A stretch of DNA of 64,000 nucleotides, from assembly GCA_039105265.1 (NCBI GenBank), contig JAPFFF010000008.1:2418001-2482000 (forward strand), given 5' to 3'. The stretch comes from Tritrichomonas musculus (Eukaryota > Parabasalia > Tritrichomonadida > Tritrichomonadidae). This document shows, piece after piece, positions 29,601-39,704 of this stretch. Each line of letters opens with the position of its first letter. Within the stretch, counting starts at the first letter, position 1. The notes beneath the pieces are model-generated. The model was not told the DNA's origin, did no database searches, and worked only from the letters and a program-made list of their open reading frames with translations. The translations under genes and the position numbers were made by a program.

Positions 29601-30660
29601 AGCCACTGACTCCTTCAACTCAAGATATTAACTCTTACGTTGATGAAGAAAATCTGACATTCGCCGTGAAAATGAAGAGAGGACTAGTTGAAAACCCAAC
29701 TCTCTGTACAGAAATAGATACGATTAATGCCCCCAGTGCAACAGTTGATGACGATGAAATCGAAGAATTTGACTATAAACAAGATGATTCCCTCTTCCTC
29801 CCGGAATTAATTCCATTGATTCAACTAAAGCAGTCATTTGAAAATGAAGATAATTTGAAATTTATCATGAAAATGAAGAAAGTACTGGTTGAAGACCCTA
29901 CTTCCTATACAGAAAATGATTTACATGGTATCACCAGTACAGCATTAGATGACGAAGACATCGAAGAGTTCGACTACAAACCGGATACCTTCCTCTTCCT
30001 TCAGGAATTGAATCGATCGACTCACAGGCACAAAAACAACCATTCGAGACTTAACGTATTTTCCCCTAATCAAAGAGGATTCATTGCAGGAATAAATGGT
30101 CGTTCTAATAACGCATCTATCGTTTCTGAGTTATATTGTGACGCAATCAGAAAGAATAAGGATATCATTATAACCGCTCTTGATTTCAAAAACGCATTTG
30201 GCTCAGTCCCTCATGAGATGATATTCTCATCTCTTATAATGAAAGGCTTCCTGAAAAATTCATTGATATTATTAAAGACGTTTATCCAGGAGCCACAACT
30301 AATATCGTCACATCAAGCTACTCTTCAAAAGCGATAGATATCAAGAAAGGTACAAAACAGGGGTGCCCCTGTTTCCTCGTTTGAGATTTTTGGAACCATT
30401 ATTTGAAGCGATCAAAAATCTCAACAGAAATGACGGATACAAATATGGCCCTAGGGATGATCGTTTTTCATTCATTATTTTGGCCTATGCAGATGATATC
30501 TTACTTATCTCAGATTCATATCATGGAATGAACAACATGCTCAGAATTTTCTAACGATTTTGTCTGTACTCAGGGATGGAACTTGCTCCTTTGAAATCCT
30601 GTTTGTTCGGATTTCTCCTCAATAACCGTTGGAGATGTGGTCTGTCTCAAAGCTTTTCAA
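29558..30660 (+). pseudogene. Relic ORF1 fused to reverse-transcriptase fragment
   Basis: The first open piece (29558-30337, 259 codons, from a non-ATG upstream context) has two similar ~70-residue units containing ENLTFAVKMKRGLVENP and EDNLKFIMKMKKVLVEDP, each ending in an acidic D-x-EEFDYK stretch. These match the segment LSFNDKIKLKIVDDP...DDDEDFNYK of the intact ORF1. The frame then jumps to RT sequence (FSPNQRGFIAGINGRSNN, ALDFKNAFGSVPHEM). After a frameshift near 30340, GTKQGCP, LEPLFEAIKNLN and AYADDILLISDS continue to about 30550, and ELAPLKSCLFGF follows. The Myb and zinc-finger regions are absent. This is a dead gene. Confidence 0.82.
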
Positions 30661-31200
30661 TCAACAATGTCATGAGGTTGATATTAAAAATAATAATATA
30701 CAGTATGTATCATTTGAGTCTTCAACAACAACTTACAATATCCTTAAGTTTGTTAATATGCCTGAAGACTTCATGAATAAGCTCAAAGATATAAAAACAC
30801 AAACTAATATATTTAAGGTAGTCTTGAGGAATAACATAGTATATGATACAAGTGGTAATTTAGTTAAGGAGTTCTACATATATGTTAAGGATGGTCAAGT
30901 ATACTCTCCTTTGATAACAAAAAGTAGTAATGGATGCAGTATAAATAATAGTGCCATTATGGGATATATGAATATAGCTTTCGATAGTAGTCTTGACTTC
31001 AACCCATATACCTTGTGGCTGATTGGGGAGTTGAGCATAATGAATAAATATATAACTGATTCTCTGCAAACATTAAAAACAATAAAGTGCTCCATAATAA
31101 AGGCTAATAATGCATTAAGTTATGTAAGAGTGATGTACTATACTTATATAAGCCTACCTCAACTAGTCAGGTTGTTATTTATAATAAGAAGTATTGGCTA

Positions 31201-32924
31201 CAGTTTGGAATAAAAAGTGGTAATGGAATAAAAAGTGGTAATAAAAAATTTTTTCCAAAAATTTTTTGAAAATTAATAAAAAGTATTTTTTTATATTAAA
31301 AACAAAAGATTTTTTTTAAAAAAATATAGTATTATAATGTATTACATAATACTTGATATATATTATTAAAAATTAAATTTATTTGTTTAAAATCAAGAGT
31401 TTTTTAGTTAAATTATTGTTTCATTTTAAAGCTGAATTCAATGCACTTTTATGGCAGATTACTAAATTTTTCTTGAAAATCAGCTGAGAAATATTTTTTA
31501 TTAATCCATCCTCTTTTTTGATTTCTTCTTCTAGTTGTTAATTCTTCTTCTGGGAAATTGAAATCCCAGATTTCTTTGAAATTAGGTGAATTTTTGATTT
31601 TCTCTCGATTTAATCTTAAATAATTTATCCCGTCCTTTGAAAAGTAATCAAAACCGGCTTTTACAAAAGATGAACGGATTGTTACTGAGCATGTACTTTG
31701 TTCATATGCTTGGAAAATTCTAAAGAGATGGTCAATTTTAGGCGAAATTGAGTCATTTTTTTGAATACTTTTTTTTCTGACTTTTAAAACGCCGAACAAT
31801 AGTAAATCCAAAACCTGAAACACATGAGATGTGTGGCTTGGGTATGTAATAACTAAAATCATGTGTTCAGCAAGGATTTGCAAGAGTTCTTCGTCAAGAT
31901 GACAAGAACAGTTATCAAAAAATAAAATGGCTGGATTTTCTTCCAAACCGCAATATTTTATGTCAGCATCAACCTGATTGATGAAATTTTCTTTGATATG
32001 CCTTGTAAATATCTCTTTGTTGACATATGATGAGTTAGAGACCTCGAGAATTAAATCAGTGTTTCTTCTGATTCCGAGATCAAAAACTTTTTCAAGGCTT
32101 GGATCTGAAGTCACTGCCTTGGGAAAATATGCATCACCACCAGCTGAAATTGTTACAAACAAGGTTATATGTCTGTTTCCACGGTTAATTGGATAGTTAA
32201 TCTTTTCATTTTCTAGTTCTTTGGGGATCACTACTGTCTTGGGCTTCCTCTCCTCCCAATTAGACAAGCCTGTTTCATCGATGTTGTAAACAAGCTCTGC
32301 TGGTGTGATTGTGATCAAAACATCAACTAAATCCAAAAATTCTTTAAGGTATCTCCTTGGTACTTTTAATCTGGATTCATCTAAACCGCCAATAACCGTT
32401 TTTGCAAGGTCATCTTTATACCTGAAAAATAAACTATTTACCCATCCTTTGGTGACTGATTTTTGAAATGTTTCTTCCACAAATTTAATTATCTGACTAA
32501 TTGTCATAAAATTGTATGAGTCACGTTTGGAAAGGATTTCGTTAATTACAATTATTTCATTTTCGGCACCAATTTTTAACGTTCACCCAATTTCTTTCTT
32601 TTGTTTTTTTACTTTACACAAAATTTTAGAAACAAGACCTGGCTTTATATTAAATATAATACGACGTAAAATAGGTGAAGCTGAAATGAAGCAGTTTTCA
32701 GTTAAAAAATATCTGGCAAAAACGATTTGTTCATTTCTGGATTGGCATTGGGAAAAACATTCATCGCGGGTCATGGCGCGAACATCTCTGGCAGTAACAA
32801 GTGTATACTTGCATCCTTTATATATTTCATCAATTGTCAATGGTGGAGCTTTTGGAGGCATTGAAATGAAATTTAACGTCTTTATAACGTCTTTTTTTTT
32901 ATCACCACTTTTTATTCCAAACTG
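31201..32924 (-). mobile_element. pogo/Tc1-mariner-like DNA transposon with perfect 21-bp TIRs
   Basis: The left TIR (31201-31221) begins CAGTTTGGAATAAAAAGTGG. The right TIR (32904-32924) is its exact 21-base reverse complement. TA dinucleotides flank both ends (31199-31200 and 32925-32926), the expected target duplication. The left TIR is partly repeated in tandem at 31224-31248. The 1,724-bp element carries a single transposase reading frame on the minus strand with one premature stop. It inserted into the unidentified coding remnant, whose frame continues across the junction when one TA and the element are removed. Confidence 0.93.
31449..32861 (-). pseudogene. pogo-like DDE transposase with one in-frame UGA
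   Basis: The frame starts at ATG 32861 and runs 471 codons to the stop at 31449, with a single TGA at 32583-32585 after 92 residues. The second half can restart at ATG 32507. The N-terminal part fits a helix-turn-helix DNA-binding region (TARDVRAM...QSRNEQIVFARYF). The catalytic core shows the three acidic positions of the DDE superfamily in YNIDETGLSNW, ILFFDNCSCH and HVFQVLDLLLFG, with 35 residues between the second and third Asp. NIDETG and the Q-x-x-D near the third Asp are typical of pogo/Tigger-type (DDE_1) transposases. It would cut at the TIRs and paste into TA. The UGA probably inactivates this copy. Confidence 0.88.
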
Positions 32925-33374
32925 TACTTCAATGGAACATAGATACTGGATATACTATACCTAATGACTTAGAATTTAGGTTTAATGAGTATTGTTTTGG
33001 TAATAAGTGGTTTTTATCATGGGATGTTAAATAATGGGTAGGTGATAAAATACAAGATCATATCAATGGTAGATTAGTTAATGGATTAAATAAGGAGAAT
33101 GAATATGGTGAAGATGGTACCTACATACAAATCAAGAGGAGTGAGAGGAACATGAAACTGATTAATAAGCCTAATGACTACTCTACTGATAACCTACTAC
33201 ATTACATGATTCATGGAGGTAAGTGCCATATAGACTGTTTTGTAAAATTATAGACTGGGGAGGTTGAACCTTTTTCGAAATATGGTCTAGGCTTCCAAAC
33301 AAGTCAAGGAGGTACTAAAAATGGATATGACATAGAAGCAATAAGGTGCTCCAAGATACTCTGATTGCCCTCAA

Positions 33375-33830
33375 TTGGTTCTCACAGATACATTGACACA
33401 TGACAGTGTTCATCTTCAAAACTGCAAAAATTTGTCACTTTTCTTTACGGAAATGAGAAGGAACAGATTAAAATCAAAATTAGCAGCCAATACATTTCAC
33501 CTTCACTCCCTATCAGCATTCAATAATAATCCGTTATCAAACGATTACGCAGTTAGACAGCAGTATCCTGTAAGTGACACTTTTTTCAAATTCGCCTTCC
33601 AAAGTAGGGCAAACTTTTTGCCTACGCCTGAGTTTGTTGAAATAATGAATAACCGCCAACATTCACCTTGTGAATTGTGCTTGCGGCAAAATAAAAGTAG
33701 AAATCAAAGCCTGATCCACATCCTTAATGGCTGCACTGCCAAATATCAATCATATACCCAAAGAGATAACAAAGTCCAGGCCGCTATCGTAAAACACGTT
33801 AGAAATTTACATGATAAACAATTTATATAA
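33375..33830 (+). pseudogene. Relic retrotransposon ORF2 C-terminal fragment with CCHC knuckle
   Basis: This 151-codon fragment aligns along its length with the pre-endonuclease region of the intact ORF2. Shared strings include KN(L/I)SLF, NPLS, QQYP(V/M), TPEF, CELCLRQNKSRNQSLIHILNGC against CPNC...HILNGC, and IVKHVRNL against IVQHVKEL. The Cys and His residues of the CCHC knuckle are kept. The frame ends just before the RPD...E endonuclease core, which is deleted. Confidence 0.85.
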
Positions 33831-33874
33831 CTTAAACTTCTGTAATTCTTATCTTCTTTACTTAATAAACAATT

Positions 33875-33885
33875 CTCCCGAGTAT
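33875..33885 (+). repeat. Remnant of tRNA-Ala 3' end between two relic elements
   Basis: CTCCCGAGTAT matches the tRNA-Ala T-stem/acceptor sequence CCCCCGAGTAT (29336-29346) with one mismatch. The final CCA is lost and a long T-run follows. It sits at the junction between the 3' end of relic 1 and the T-rich 5' start of relic 2, as the 15-bp duplicate does in the tRNA-Met array. Confidence 0.7.
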
Positions 33886-34400
33886 TTTTTTTTTTTTCTT
33901 TTTTTTTTTTTTGTCCTTATCTTTTGGATAGACCGCAATTGCATTTTGACAATCTAAGCAAAAACTGATTCTTTAATCAACACTCTACTGGCCTGCTCAA
34001 TTTCCTAACATCTGTTTCTTTGATAACTGCAACTTCATCGCAGATTCAGAAGGAAGTCTAATTATCCACATTAGAAATGCACATAAAAATAACACTACGG
34101 AAATCAAAGACGAAATAGTCAATACTATCTCATAAATGACTGGTAAAACGATCAAAAAGCTTTTTGATTTCAAAAATTGGCAAGTTACTAAATGTAACAA
34201 TTTGATGATTCTCTGTCATGAATCAAAAAGCAACTATATGAATGATAGAGACTCGAACATCTCCAAACACCGTTGCCGTCATTTATCCTTTTCATCTCAT
34301 ATTGAAAATCTTGGGAGATTCTGGGGCACGATAAAGAACTACTTGGCAGTAAAGAAGTTTAGGTATGCAAAAGCTGTGACTTCTCAGAAATATGAATGAC
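33886..34400 (+). mobile_element. Decayed REL-type retrotransposon (relic 2), zinc-finger part only
   Basis: This starts with T-runs and GTCCTTATCTTTT, matching the family 5' start. About 80 bp later, zinc-finger-module sequence appears: STLYWPAQFPN then CFFDNCNFIADSEGSLIIHI, similar to SSTVWPKFTINSCFVDEC of the intact protein. After a stop, RDSNISKHR...IENLGRFWGTIKNYL (34240-34360) matches RDCNIRTHR...IENLGRFWGTLKSWI. ORF1, the Myb segments and everything after this module are missing. The right-hand limit is uncertain. Confidence 0.75.
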
Positions 34401-35022
34401 AATTAGTTGCGTGGCTTGAAAGTTTTGGCTTTTAAGACTCATCTCATCTGGAATGAGTTTGCCAAACTTTTCTTCAAGCCAGCTTTCACAAGCTGATACC
34501 CAATCTCTAATATAACATAGATCATCTCTGATGCCAAGTACATCTCCTGAAAGTATTTTCAATCTTTTCAACAAAAATCATATTGATGTTGGCTGGAATG
34601 CCAAGAAAGAAGACAAGGTTAAAAATGATTCAAGTATTTCATTTGTAAGTATATTTTTCCGAAGATGATAAAAATATTTAAATTGTAAGATTTAATAACA
34701 ATTTTGAATACCTTTTAAAATTGAAAAAAAAAAATTAAAGTATTATTATTCAATATAAATAATATCATATTATAAATATATACTGATTTTAATTGCTTAT
34801 CGAGAAAAAATATGATTATATAAAATTTATAACAAAATTATTCTTAATTTAACTAATTATTTATTAATTATTTTAAAATTGATAAAGAGAAAAATCGTTT
34901 TTTATCAAACTTGTTTTTATTTTCTTCTCAATTTGAGGTGATATTTTTCAACTTTTTATGTTGATTATTATTTTATTCTATCAATATTCAAAATATTAAA
35001 TAAAAAAAATTATATTTCAGAA
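34401..35022. other. No gene recognised; A/T-rich flank of relic 2
   Basis: A 71-codon open stretch on the minus strand (34359-34574) has no recognised domain and overlaps the relic end, so it is not called. The rest is strongly A/T-rich and leads into the TBC gene, whose ATG follows TATATTTCAGAA. Confidence 0.5.
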
Positions 35023-36231
35023 ATGAGTAGATTTCCCAATTTAGTACAACATTTTTTACAGGAGGATAATATTAAACTTGAATCTCCAGGGCGTCCTGCT
35101 CCAGTACATACAGAAATTATTTATCAGCAAACAGAGCAGCCAAAAATTGAAAAAAACCAAATATCAAATCAAAATACTAATAAAAACAATTTATCACCAA
35201 GCAGAACATCACAAACTCCAATATCAAGCACAGATATTAAGCGATTGCGCGAATTTAATGCATTTTTATCAACACCAGTTGTTGATCTAGATAAAATACG
35301 ACAGATTTCATGGTCTGGCATTCCTTCGCATCACCGTGCTAGAGTGTGGCGACTTTTTTTAGACTATGAACCAACGAGTATTGAGCAAGCTCCAGCAGCA
35401 CTAAGTCATAAGCGAAAAGATTATTTTGATTGCATGAAAAGGTTATTTAGTGTAGAACAGAGAGGACTTTGGACTTCAACACAACGACAAGCAATTCACC
35501 AAATAGAAATTGATCTCCCTAGAACCTTAATAGCATTATTACATGATGTAAGAGTTATTTCGCTTTTTCGACATGTTCTTTTTGTTTGGGCTGTTAGACA
35601 CCCAGCATCAAGCTATGTTCAGGGAATGAACGATATTTTACAACCATTTTTCTTTATATTTATACAACAATATTATCCAGATTTAACTCCAAAAGAGATA
35701 ATTGAAAAAAAAAATATTGATGATATTACTAATGAACAACTTGCTGATATCGAAGCAGATTGCTTTTGGTGCTTCAACCGACTTCTTGATGGGATTCAAG
35801 ATGTTTTTACAAAAGACCAACCAGGATTATATAGGATGATCGATAATTTGCAAAAAGTAGTTCAAAAAGAAGATGCTAACCTAGCAAAATATATTTCAGA
35901 TCAAGGTATCCCTTATACAGATTTCACAATTCGATGGATGGGTTGCCTTTTTGTTAGAGATTTCCATCTTGAGCAACTTTTCAGAATTTGGGACTTATTT
36001 ATATCCGATCCAACAAAGATTGCAATGACCCAAGTTTATATTTGCGCAGCAATGCTTGTAATTATGTCAGATGATTTAATGCGTTGCGTTAAAACAGATT
36101 TCATCATGACAATTCAATCAATAACCCCAGACTATTGGACTATGGATAAAGTTGAATCTGTGTTAGCATTATCATATGTATACCAGCATGATTTCCCTTT
36201 AAATCAAAGTAATACGCAAAATCTATCATAA
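35023..36231 (+). CDS. TBC domain Rab GTPase-activating protein (TBC1D22-like)
   Basis: The protein has 402 residues with an ATG start. After a Gln/Asn-rich ~70-residue N-terminus, the segment PVVDLDKIRQISWSGIP leads into a TBC domain (about 95-375). The two catalytic fingers are present: I161-x-x-D164-x-x-R167 (arginine finger) and Y198-x-Q200 (glutamine finger), so it should accelerate Rab GTP hydrolysis. The D-L-D-K-x-R-x-x-S-W-x-G-I-P entry and the E-A-D-C-F-W-C-F segment are typical of the TBC1D22 group, known mainly for Golgi roles. It ends FPLNQSNTQNLS with no added domain. Confidence 0.93.
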   Translation: MSRFPNLVQHFLQEDNIKLESPGRPAPVHTEIIYQQTEQPKIEKNQISNQNTNKNNLSPSRTSQTPISSTDIKRLREFNAFLSTPVVDLDKIRQISWSGIPSHHRARVWRLFLDYEPTSIEQAPAALSHKRKDYFDCMKRLFSVEQRGLWTSTQRQAIHQIEIDLPRTLIALLHDVRVISLFRHVLFVWAVRHPASSYVQGMNDILQPFFFIFIQQYYPDLTPKEIIEKKNIDDITNEQLADIEADCFWCFNRLLDGIQDVFTKDQPGLYRMIDNLQKVVQKEDANLAKYISDQGIPYTDFTIRWMGCLFVRDFHLEQLFRIWDLFISDPTKIAMTQVYICAAMLVIMSDDLMRCVKTDFIMTIQSITPDYWTMDKVESVLALSYVYQHDFPLNQSNTQNLS

Positions 36232-36446
36232 TATTATTTATATTGTTTTGTAATTTGTCATTGTTTATAAATTTTTATTATTATTTCATTTTTTAAAAGC
36301 ATTTTATGCTTCTTTAATTTCTTTTTTATAACATTTTTTTTGAAAAATAGTGGTTAACGTTGTAAATGTTAACGTAAAACACTATTTTGTTTACGAAAAA
36401 TTTTATATCACATTTCCGATATATAAACGGCTCTAATTTTAGATTT

Positions 36447-37937
36447 ATGATATCCGACGAAGAGCAAGTGCTAAATGATGCTCTTGAAACCTCACTACGA
36501 ATTCATAATGAGAAACCAAAAATGTATTATTTAGAGACAGGCGAAACTGAAGAAGACAAAGAAAATATTAAGCAATGCAAAAAAGTTTTTAAAGCTTTAA
36601 AAATCTTTGCATATAAGTTAACACCTGATTGGTTTAAATCCGATGAAGCTATTCCAATTCATCCCAAATTTGCACAGATCAAACGACACATTGATCAAAT
36701 ACGTTTTTTTTATTCAAGTCAAGAACCTTCATTAATTCGACTTTTTATGCGAAAATTACTTCCTTCGAATCCGATGCCTCTTCGATTCCCCATTCTTTCA
36801 TCAGTTTCTCTCTTTAGTACTCGTGTATATATTCATAGCGATAAGCTTAGACCTCAACCCTTGCAGGCTTATGTTGATGGATATTTTAATTTTGTGATTA
36901 ACATGGGAGAAAATGTTATTCGATATCCATTACTTCCAGATAAACCAACTTTTAATAATGATGGAGAAATGGAAAGGCCAAATCTTCCACCATCAATTCG
37001 TTTTATAGGAGCTAAATCTTCTCAAACATCTGATATTGAAGGATCTCAAAGCCAAATTCAAAAATACGTATTAGAGACAGCTCCGAGAACTGGACGAAGA
37101 ACACAATTTCATTCATTCATTTCTATTTTAAACAGCGGAAAACCAATTACAGACTTTCTTGAATCTTTCTCTAATGCTTTAACATCATTTGATATATCAT
37201 TTGCAACGGCAATTTGCGCATTGGCTTCAGATCCAAACAGTATCACTTCAATTATTGCATTAATCAATATACTATCTGTTAATCAGATGTTTGACCACTT
37301 TTTACGATGTTTGGCTGCTTCTGTAAGACAAGCAGTTAGCGGTTATTTAATTGAAGATGTGCCTGAATTAATTGCTCTAGACAATTTATTTATTGCAAGT
37401 TCAATTACTTGGGCTCGATCATTGGCTGCTGATTTTCATGGACAAGAGCAGCCAGAAATTAAATATTTAGTTGAAAGGATATGCAATGATATAATGAACA
37501 AGAGGATCAATTCAAACTACGGGCTTTATATTTTGAAGGCTATTTTAGTTATATCTGCTTATGATGATCAAAGCGGTGATGCTGCAATTGCAATGTTTAT
37601 GGAAGTCGTTGTTCGTCCATTTGCAATTGGTCTTCATATTGGAAATAATTTTGTTGTATTAAAAGAAAATCTTGCTAGAAGTGATGAGAGTGTTGCTGAA
37701 ACGCAAAGGTTGATCGAAAAAACAATTGTCAAAATCTTGGGAATGAAAATTTCTGTTTCTTATAAAGAATCAAAAGTTAATGATCAACTATTTGAAATTC
37801 ATAACTTTGTTACACAGAAAATAGACCCATTTGTTCGACTAGTAGTTGCTTTAAATGGTAGAAAAGAACGCGAACATCCTGTTATTCAAATGATAACATT
37901 TGCATTCACAAAATGTGGCGATCTTGCAATGTACTAA
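36447..37937 (+). CDS. Hypothetical helical protein, function not recognised
   Basis: The product has about 496 residues from the first ATG. Twenty codons of open frame upstream begin only with TTG. The N-terminal third is mixed charged. Residues about 210-496 are mostly alpha-helical with conserved-looking hydrophobic faces (SIIALINILSVNQMFDHFLRC, ELIALDNLFIASSITWARSLAA). The helical part recalls RasGAP-like or IQGAP-like folds, but no arginine finger or FLR motif can be pointed to. No signal peptide or membrane segment is seen. Its neighbour upstream is the Rab-GAP gene, 215 bp away on the same strand. Confidence 0.75.
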   Translation: MISDEEQVLNDALETSLRIHNEKPKMYYLETGETEEDKENIKQCKKVFKALKIFAYKLTPDWFKSDEAIPIHPKFAQIKRHIDQIRFFYSSQEPSLIRLFMRKLLPSNPMPLRFPILSSVSLFSTRVYIHSDKLRPQPLQAYVDGYFNFVINMGENVIRYPLLPDKPTFNNDGEMERPNLPPSIRFIGAKSSQTSDIEGSQSQIQKYVLETAPRTGRRTQFHSFISILNSGKPITDFLESFSNALTSFDISFATAICALASDPNSITSIIALINILSVNQMFDHFLRCLAASVRQAVSGYLIEDVPELIALDNLFIASSITWARSLAADFHGQEQPEIKYLVERICNDIMNKRINSNYGLYILKAILVISAYDDQSGDAAIAMFMEVVVRPFAIGLHIGNNFVVLKENLARSDESVAETQRLIEKTIVKILGMKISVSYKESKVNDQLFEIHNFVTQKIDPFVRLVVALNGRKEREHPVIQMITFAFTKCGDLAMY

Positions 37938-38116
37938 ATTAGCATTTATTCTTTTATAAATGTATTTATGAATAATTAATTGTTCTTATTAATACTCAGT
38001 TTGTTTTCAAAAAAAAAAAAAAATATTAATAACTGATTTAAATTTGAAAATCGATTTAAAAAACAGATCCATAATAATATATATAAAAAACAACATACAA
38101 ATAACAAATAATAATA

Positions 38117-39472
38117 TCATGATGAAGAATCATTTGCCTTGTCTTGGTTCAAATAAATCATTTGGTCAGCATCCATATTGAATGCATGGCATAACAAGGT
38201 TAAATTTGTATATATAATTGACATTTTTTTCACCATTTGCCTTAACTCATCAATTCTTTTTTCCCATTGTTCTTGAATAGAATTCAACTTATCAGAGACA
38301 CCAAAGCCTAGGAATTTAGGGAAAGTATCATTTAATTCCCATTTGAGTGAAGATATTTGCTGAATACATTTCTGTATATTTAAATTTAAATCGGTGCATT
38401 CTTTTTTCATTTTACTTATCGCTTTATCTCGTTTCTTTTCATCTTTCGGATTCAAATAAGTATCGGCTATTTTGACTTCTGTGATAAAAATTTTCAACCT
38501 TAATTGAATTAGGTCTGCTGATAGACTTTTGAGATTTTGAATTAAGTTTATTCCATTTCCAATTTCTATTGCACGCTGCTCGACCTCAGATGGGGAAATT
38601 ATCATTGCAAAAATGCCAGTCAGAAGCGAATTAATAATCAGACCGATGAATGCAACAACTAATGAAATGAATAGTTCGTATGCTTCATTATGATCAAGAC
38701 TAATATCACCATAACCAAGTGTTGTTGATGTTTGCATAGACCAATAAAGACTCGTTGGCAAATCAAAATCATCAACATTAGATTGCCTCATTGCTGCATA
38801 AGATAAATAACAAAAAGAAAGATAGAGGAAAAAAGCAACGGATCCAAATGTTTTGAAACTTTTTGTGTTAAGTAATATTCGAAATAAAAGTCCACTCGTA
38901 TATTTCGGTATTGACTGATTAAAAAAAGCCATATAAACATTTATTCGATGTCTCATTTGATATACATCTGATAATTGAAGTATTAAAGGCCAAACACGGT
39001 ATACTCGTAAAAATGTTAAAAAACTAAGAATATATGACTGCTTCTCTAATCCAGGATATGGAAAAACAAGATGAATCAAAACTTCAAGGGAAAATTTGAG
39101 ATATCGAAAATCACTTTTCATATAATCAATGATATTCGTTTGATCAAATTTGCAATATTGGTATCGAGTGAAAAAACAATGGTAAAGAGAAATAAAAATA
39201 AAAACAGTTAGAACAGAAAGAACGCACATTAACCAAGCAAGAGCACGTGCAATTGACATTCCATATTCCGTTCCGATAAAAACAAAAATCACTTCAACAA
39301 CACTAGAAAGGATAGTCAAAATCGATAAAAGCATAATAAATAGATCATATATGGTTATTCTTGTATCTATATATTTACGATATTTCCTTTGAAAACTTGG
39401 TTTTGTCGGTGAAAAACGTGAATCAAGTTCATCACATAATGTTCTTTTATTATTATTAATTGCATCATCCAT
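38117..39472 (-). CDS. Potassium channel, six-transmembrane type
   Basis: The protein has 451 residues. Hydrophobic helices appear near 40-67, 75-100, 125-140, 148-170, 208-228 and 265-292, with a pore loop between the last two. The selectivity filter is T250-T251-L252-G253-Y254-G255-D256, the K+ channel signature. The S4-like segment (LTFLRVYRVWPLIL) has only two to three basic residues, as in weakly voltage-sensitive or SK-like channels. A helical, coiled-coil-prone cytoplasmic tail (about 300-440) may assemble subunits or bind a regulator. One filter per chain implies a tetramer. Confidence 0.9.
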   Translation of the reverse strand: MDDAINNNKRTLCDELDSRFSPTKPSFQRKYRKYIDTRITIYDLFIMLLSILTILSSVVEVIFVFIGTEYGMSIARALAWLMCVLSVLTVFIFISLYHCFFTRYQYCKFDQTNIIDYMKSDFRYLKFSLEVLIHLVFPYPGLEKQSYILSFLTFLRVYRVWPLILQLSDVYQMRHRINVYMAFFNQSIPKYTSGLLFRILLNTKSFKTFGSVAFFLYLSFCYLSYAAMRQSNVDDFDLPTSLYWSMQTSTTLGYGDISLDHNEAYELFISLVVAFIGLIINSLLTGIFAMIISPSEVEQRAIEIGNGINLIQNLKSLSADLIQLRLKIFITEVKIADTYLNPKDEKKRDKAISKMKKECTDLNLNIQKCIQQISSLKWELNDTFPKFLGFGVSDKLNSIQEQWEKRIDELRQMVKKMSIIYTNLTLLCHAFNMDADQMIYLNQDKANDSSS

Positions 39473-39704
39473 ATTATTAAATATTTAATAATATTAAAAG
39501 TTACAATTCCTGAATTGACCGAATTTATAACTCAAAAGGCGAATTTATAATTTTACAAAATTATAAAATAATAAAAACATTTATTTAAAAAATGTGATTT
39601 TTTTTATGGTATCATGACATACCAACAGTAAAATTACAGAATTAATAAGTTTTAAAACTATGTGATTCATTCTACCGTTTATTTTTATTTGAATATAATC
39701 CAAC

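Larger units (their letters stand above)
30670..33365 (+). other. Foreign DNA inside the relic: unidentified protein-coding remnant split by a DNA transposon
   Basis: RT homology stops near 30660 and resumes only near 33375 at a later part of the element. The DNA between is unrelated. On the plus strand it has long open stretches: 30629-31213 (its first codons are still RT-derived) and, after the transposon, 32930-33030 and 33030-33360 with a few stops. Translations include FKVVLRNNIVYDTSGNLVKE, KYWLLQWNIDTG spanning the transposon junction, and two similar pieces, KTIKCSIIK and EAIRCSKIL. ATA, AGG and GGT codons are frequent compared with nearby genes. No family is recognised. It may be a mobile element or a gene from another organism. 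Confidence 0.55.
29350..33874 (+). mobile_element. Decayed REL-type retrotransposon at tRNA-Ala (relic 1, disrupted by insertions)
   Basis: This is a relative of the 10-kb element, in the same orientation as tRNA-Ala and starting at its 3' end. In order it shows a T-rich start; NQS-type repeats and an ORF1-like segment (29380-30050); a deletion fusing this to RT sequence (30050-30660, with ALDFKNAFGSVPHEM, GTKQGCP and AYADDILLI); about 2.7 kb of unrelated DNA (about 30670-33365); then the pre-endonuclease region with CCHC (33375-33830). Stops and frameshifts interrupt the frame, and the RPD...E catalytic part is missing. The end, TTTACTTAATAAACAATT, resembles the 3' end of the intact family member and is followed by a remnant of the tRNA 3' end. 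Confidence 0.85.

Noticed and set aside
30860-31095. Minus-strand open frames in the foreign insert
   Set aside because: The plus-strand frame there is longer and continues across the transposon junction, so the minus-strand frames are probably accidental.
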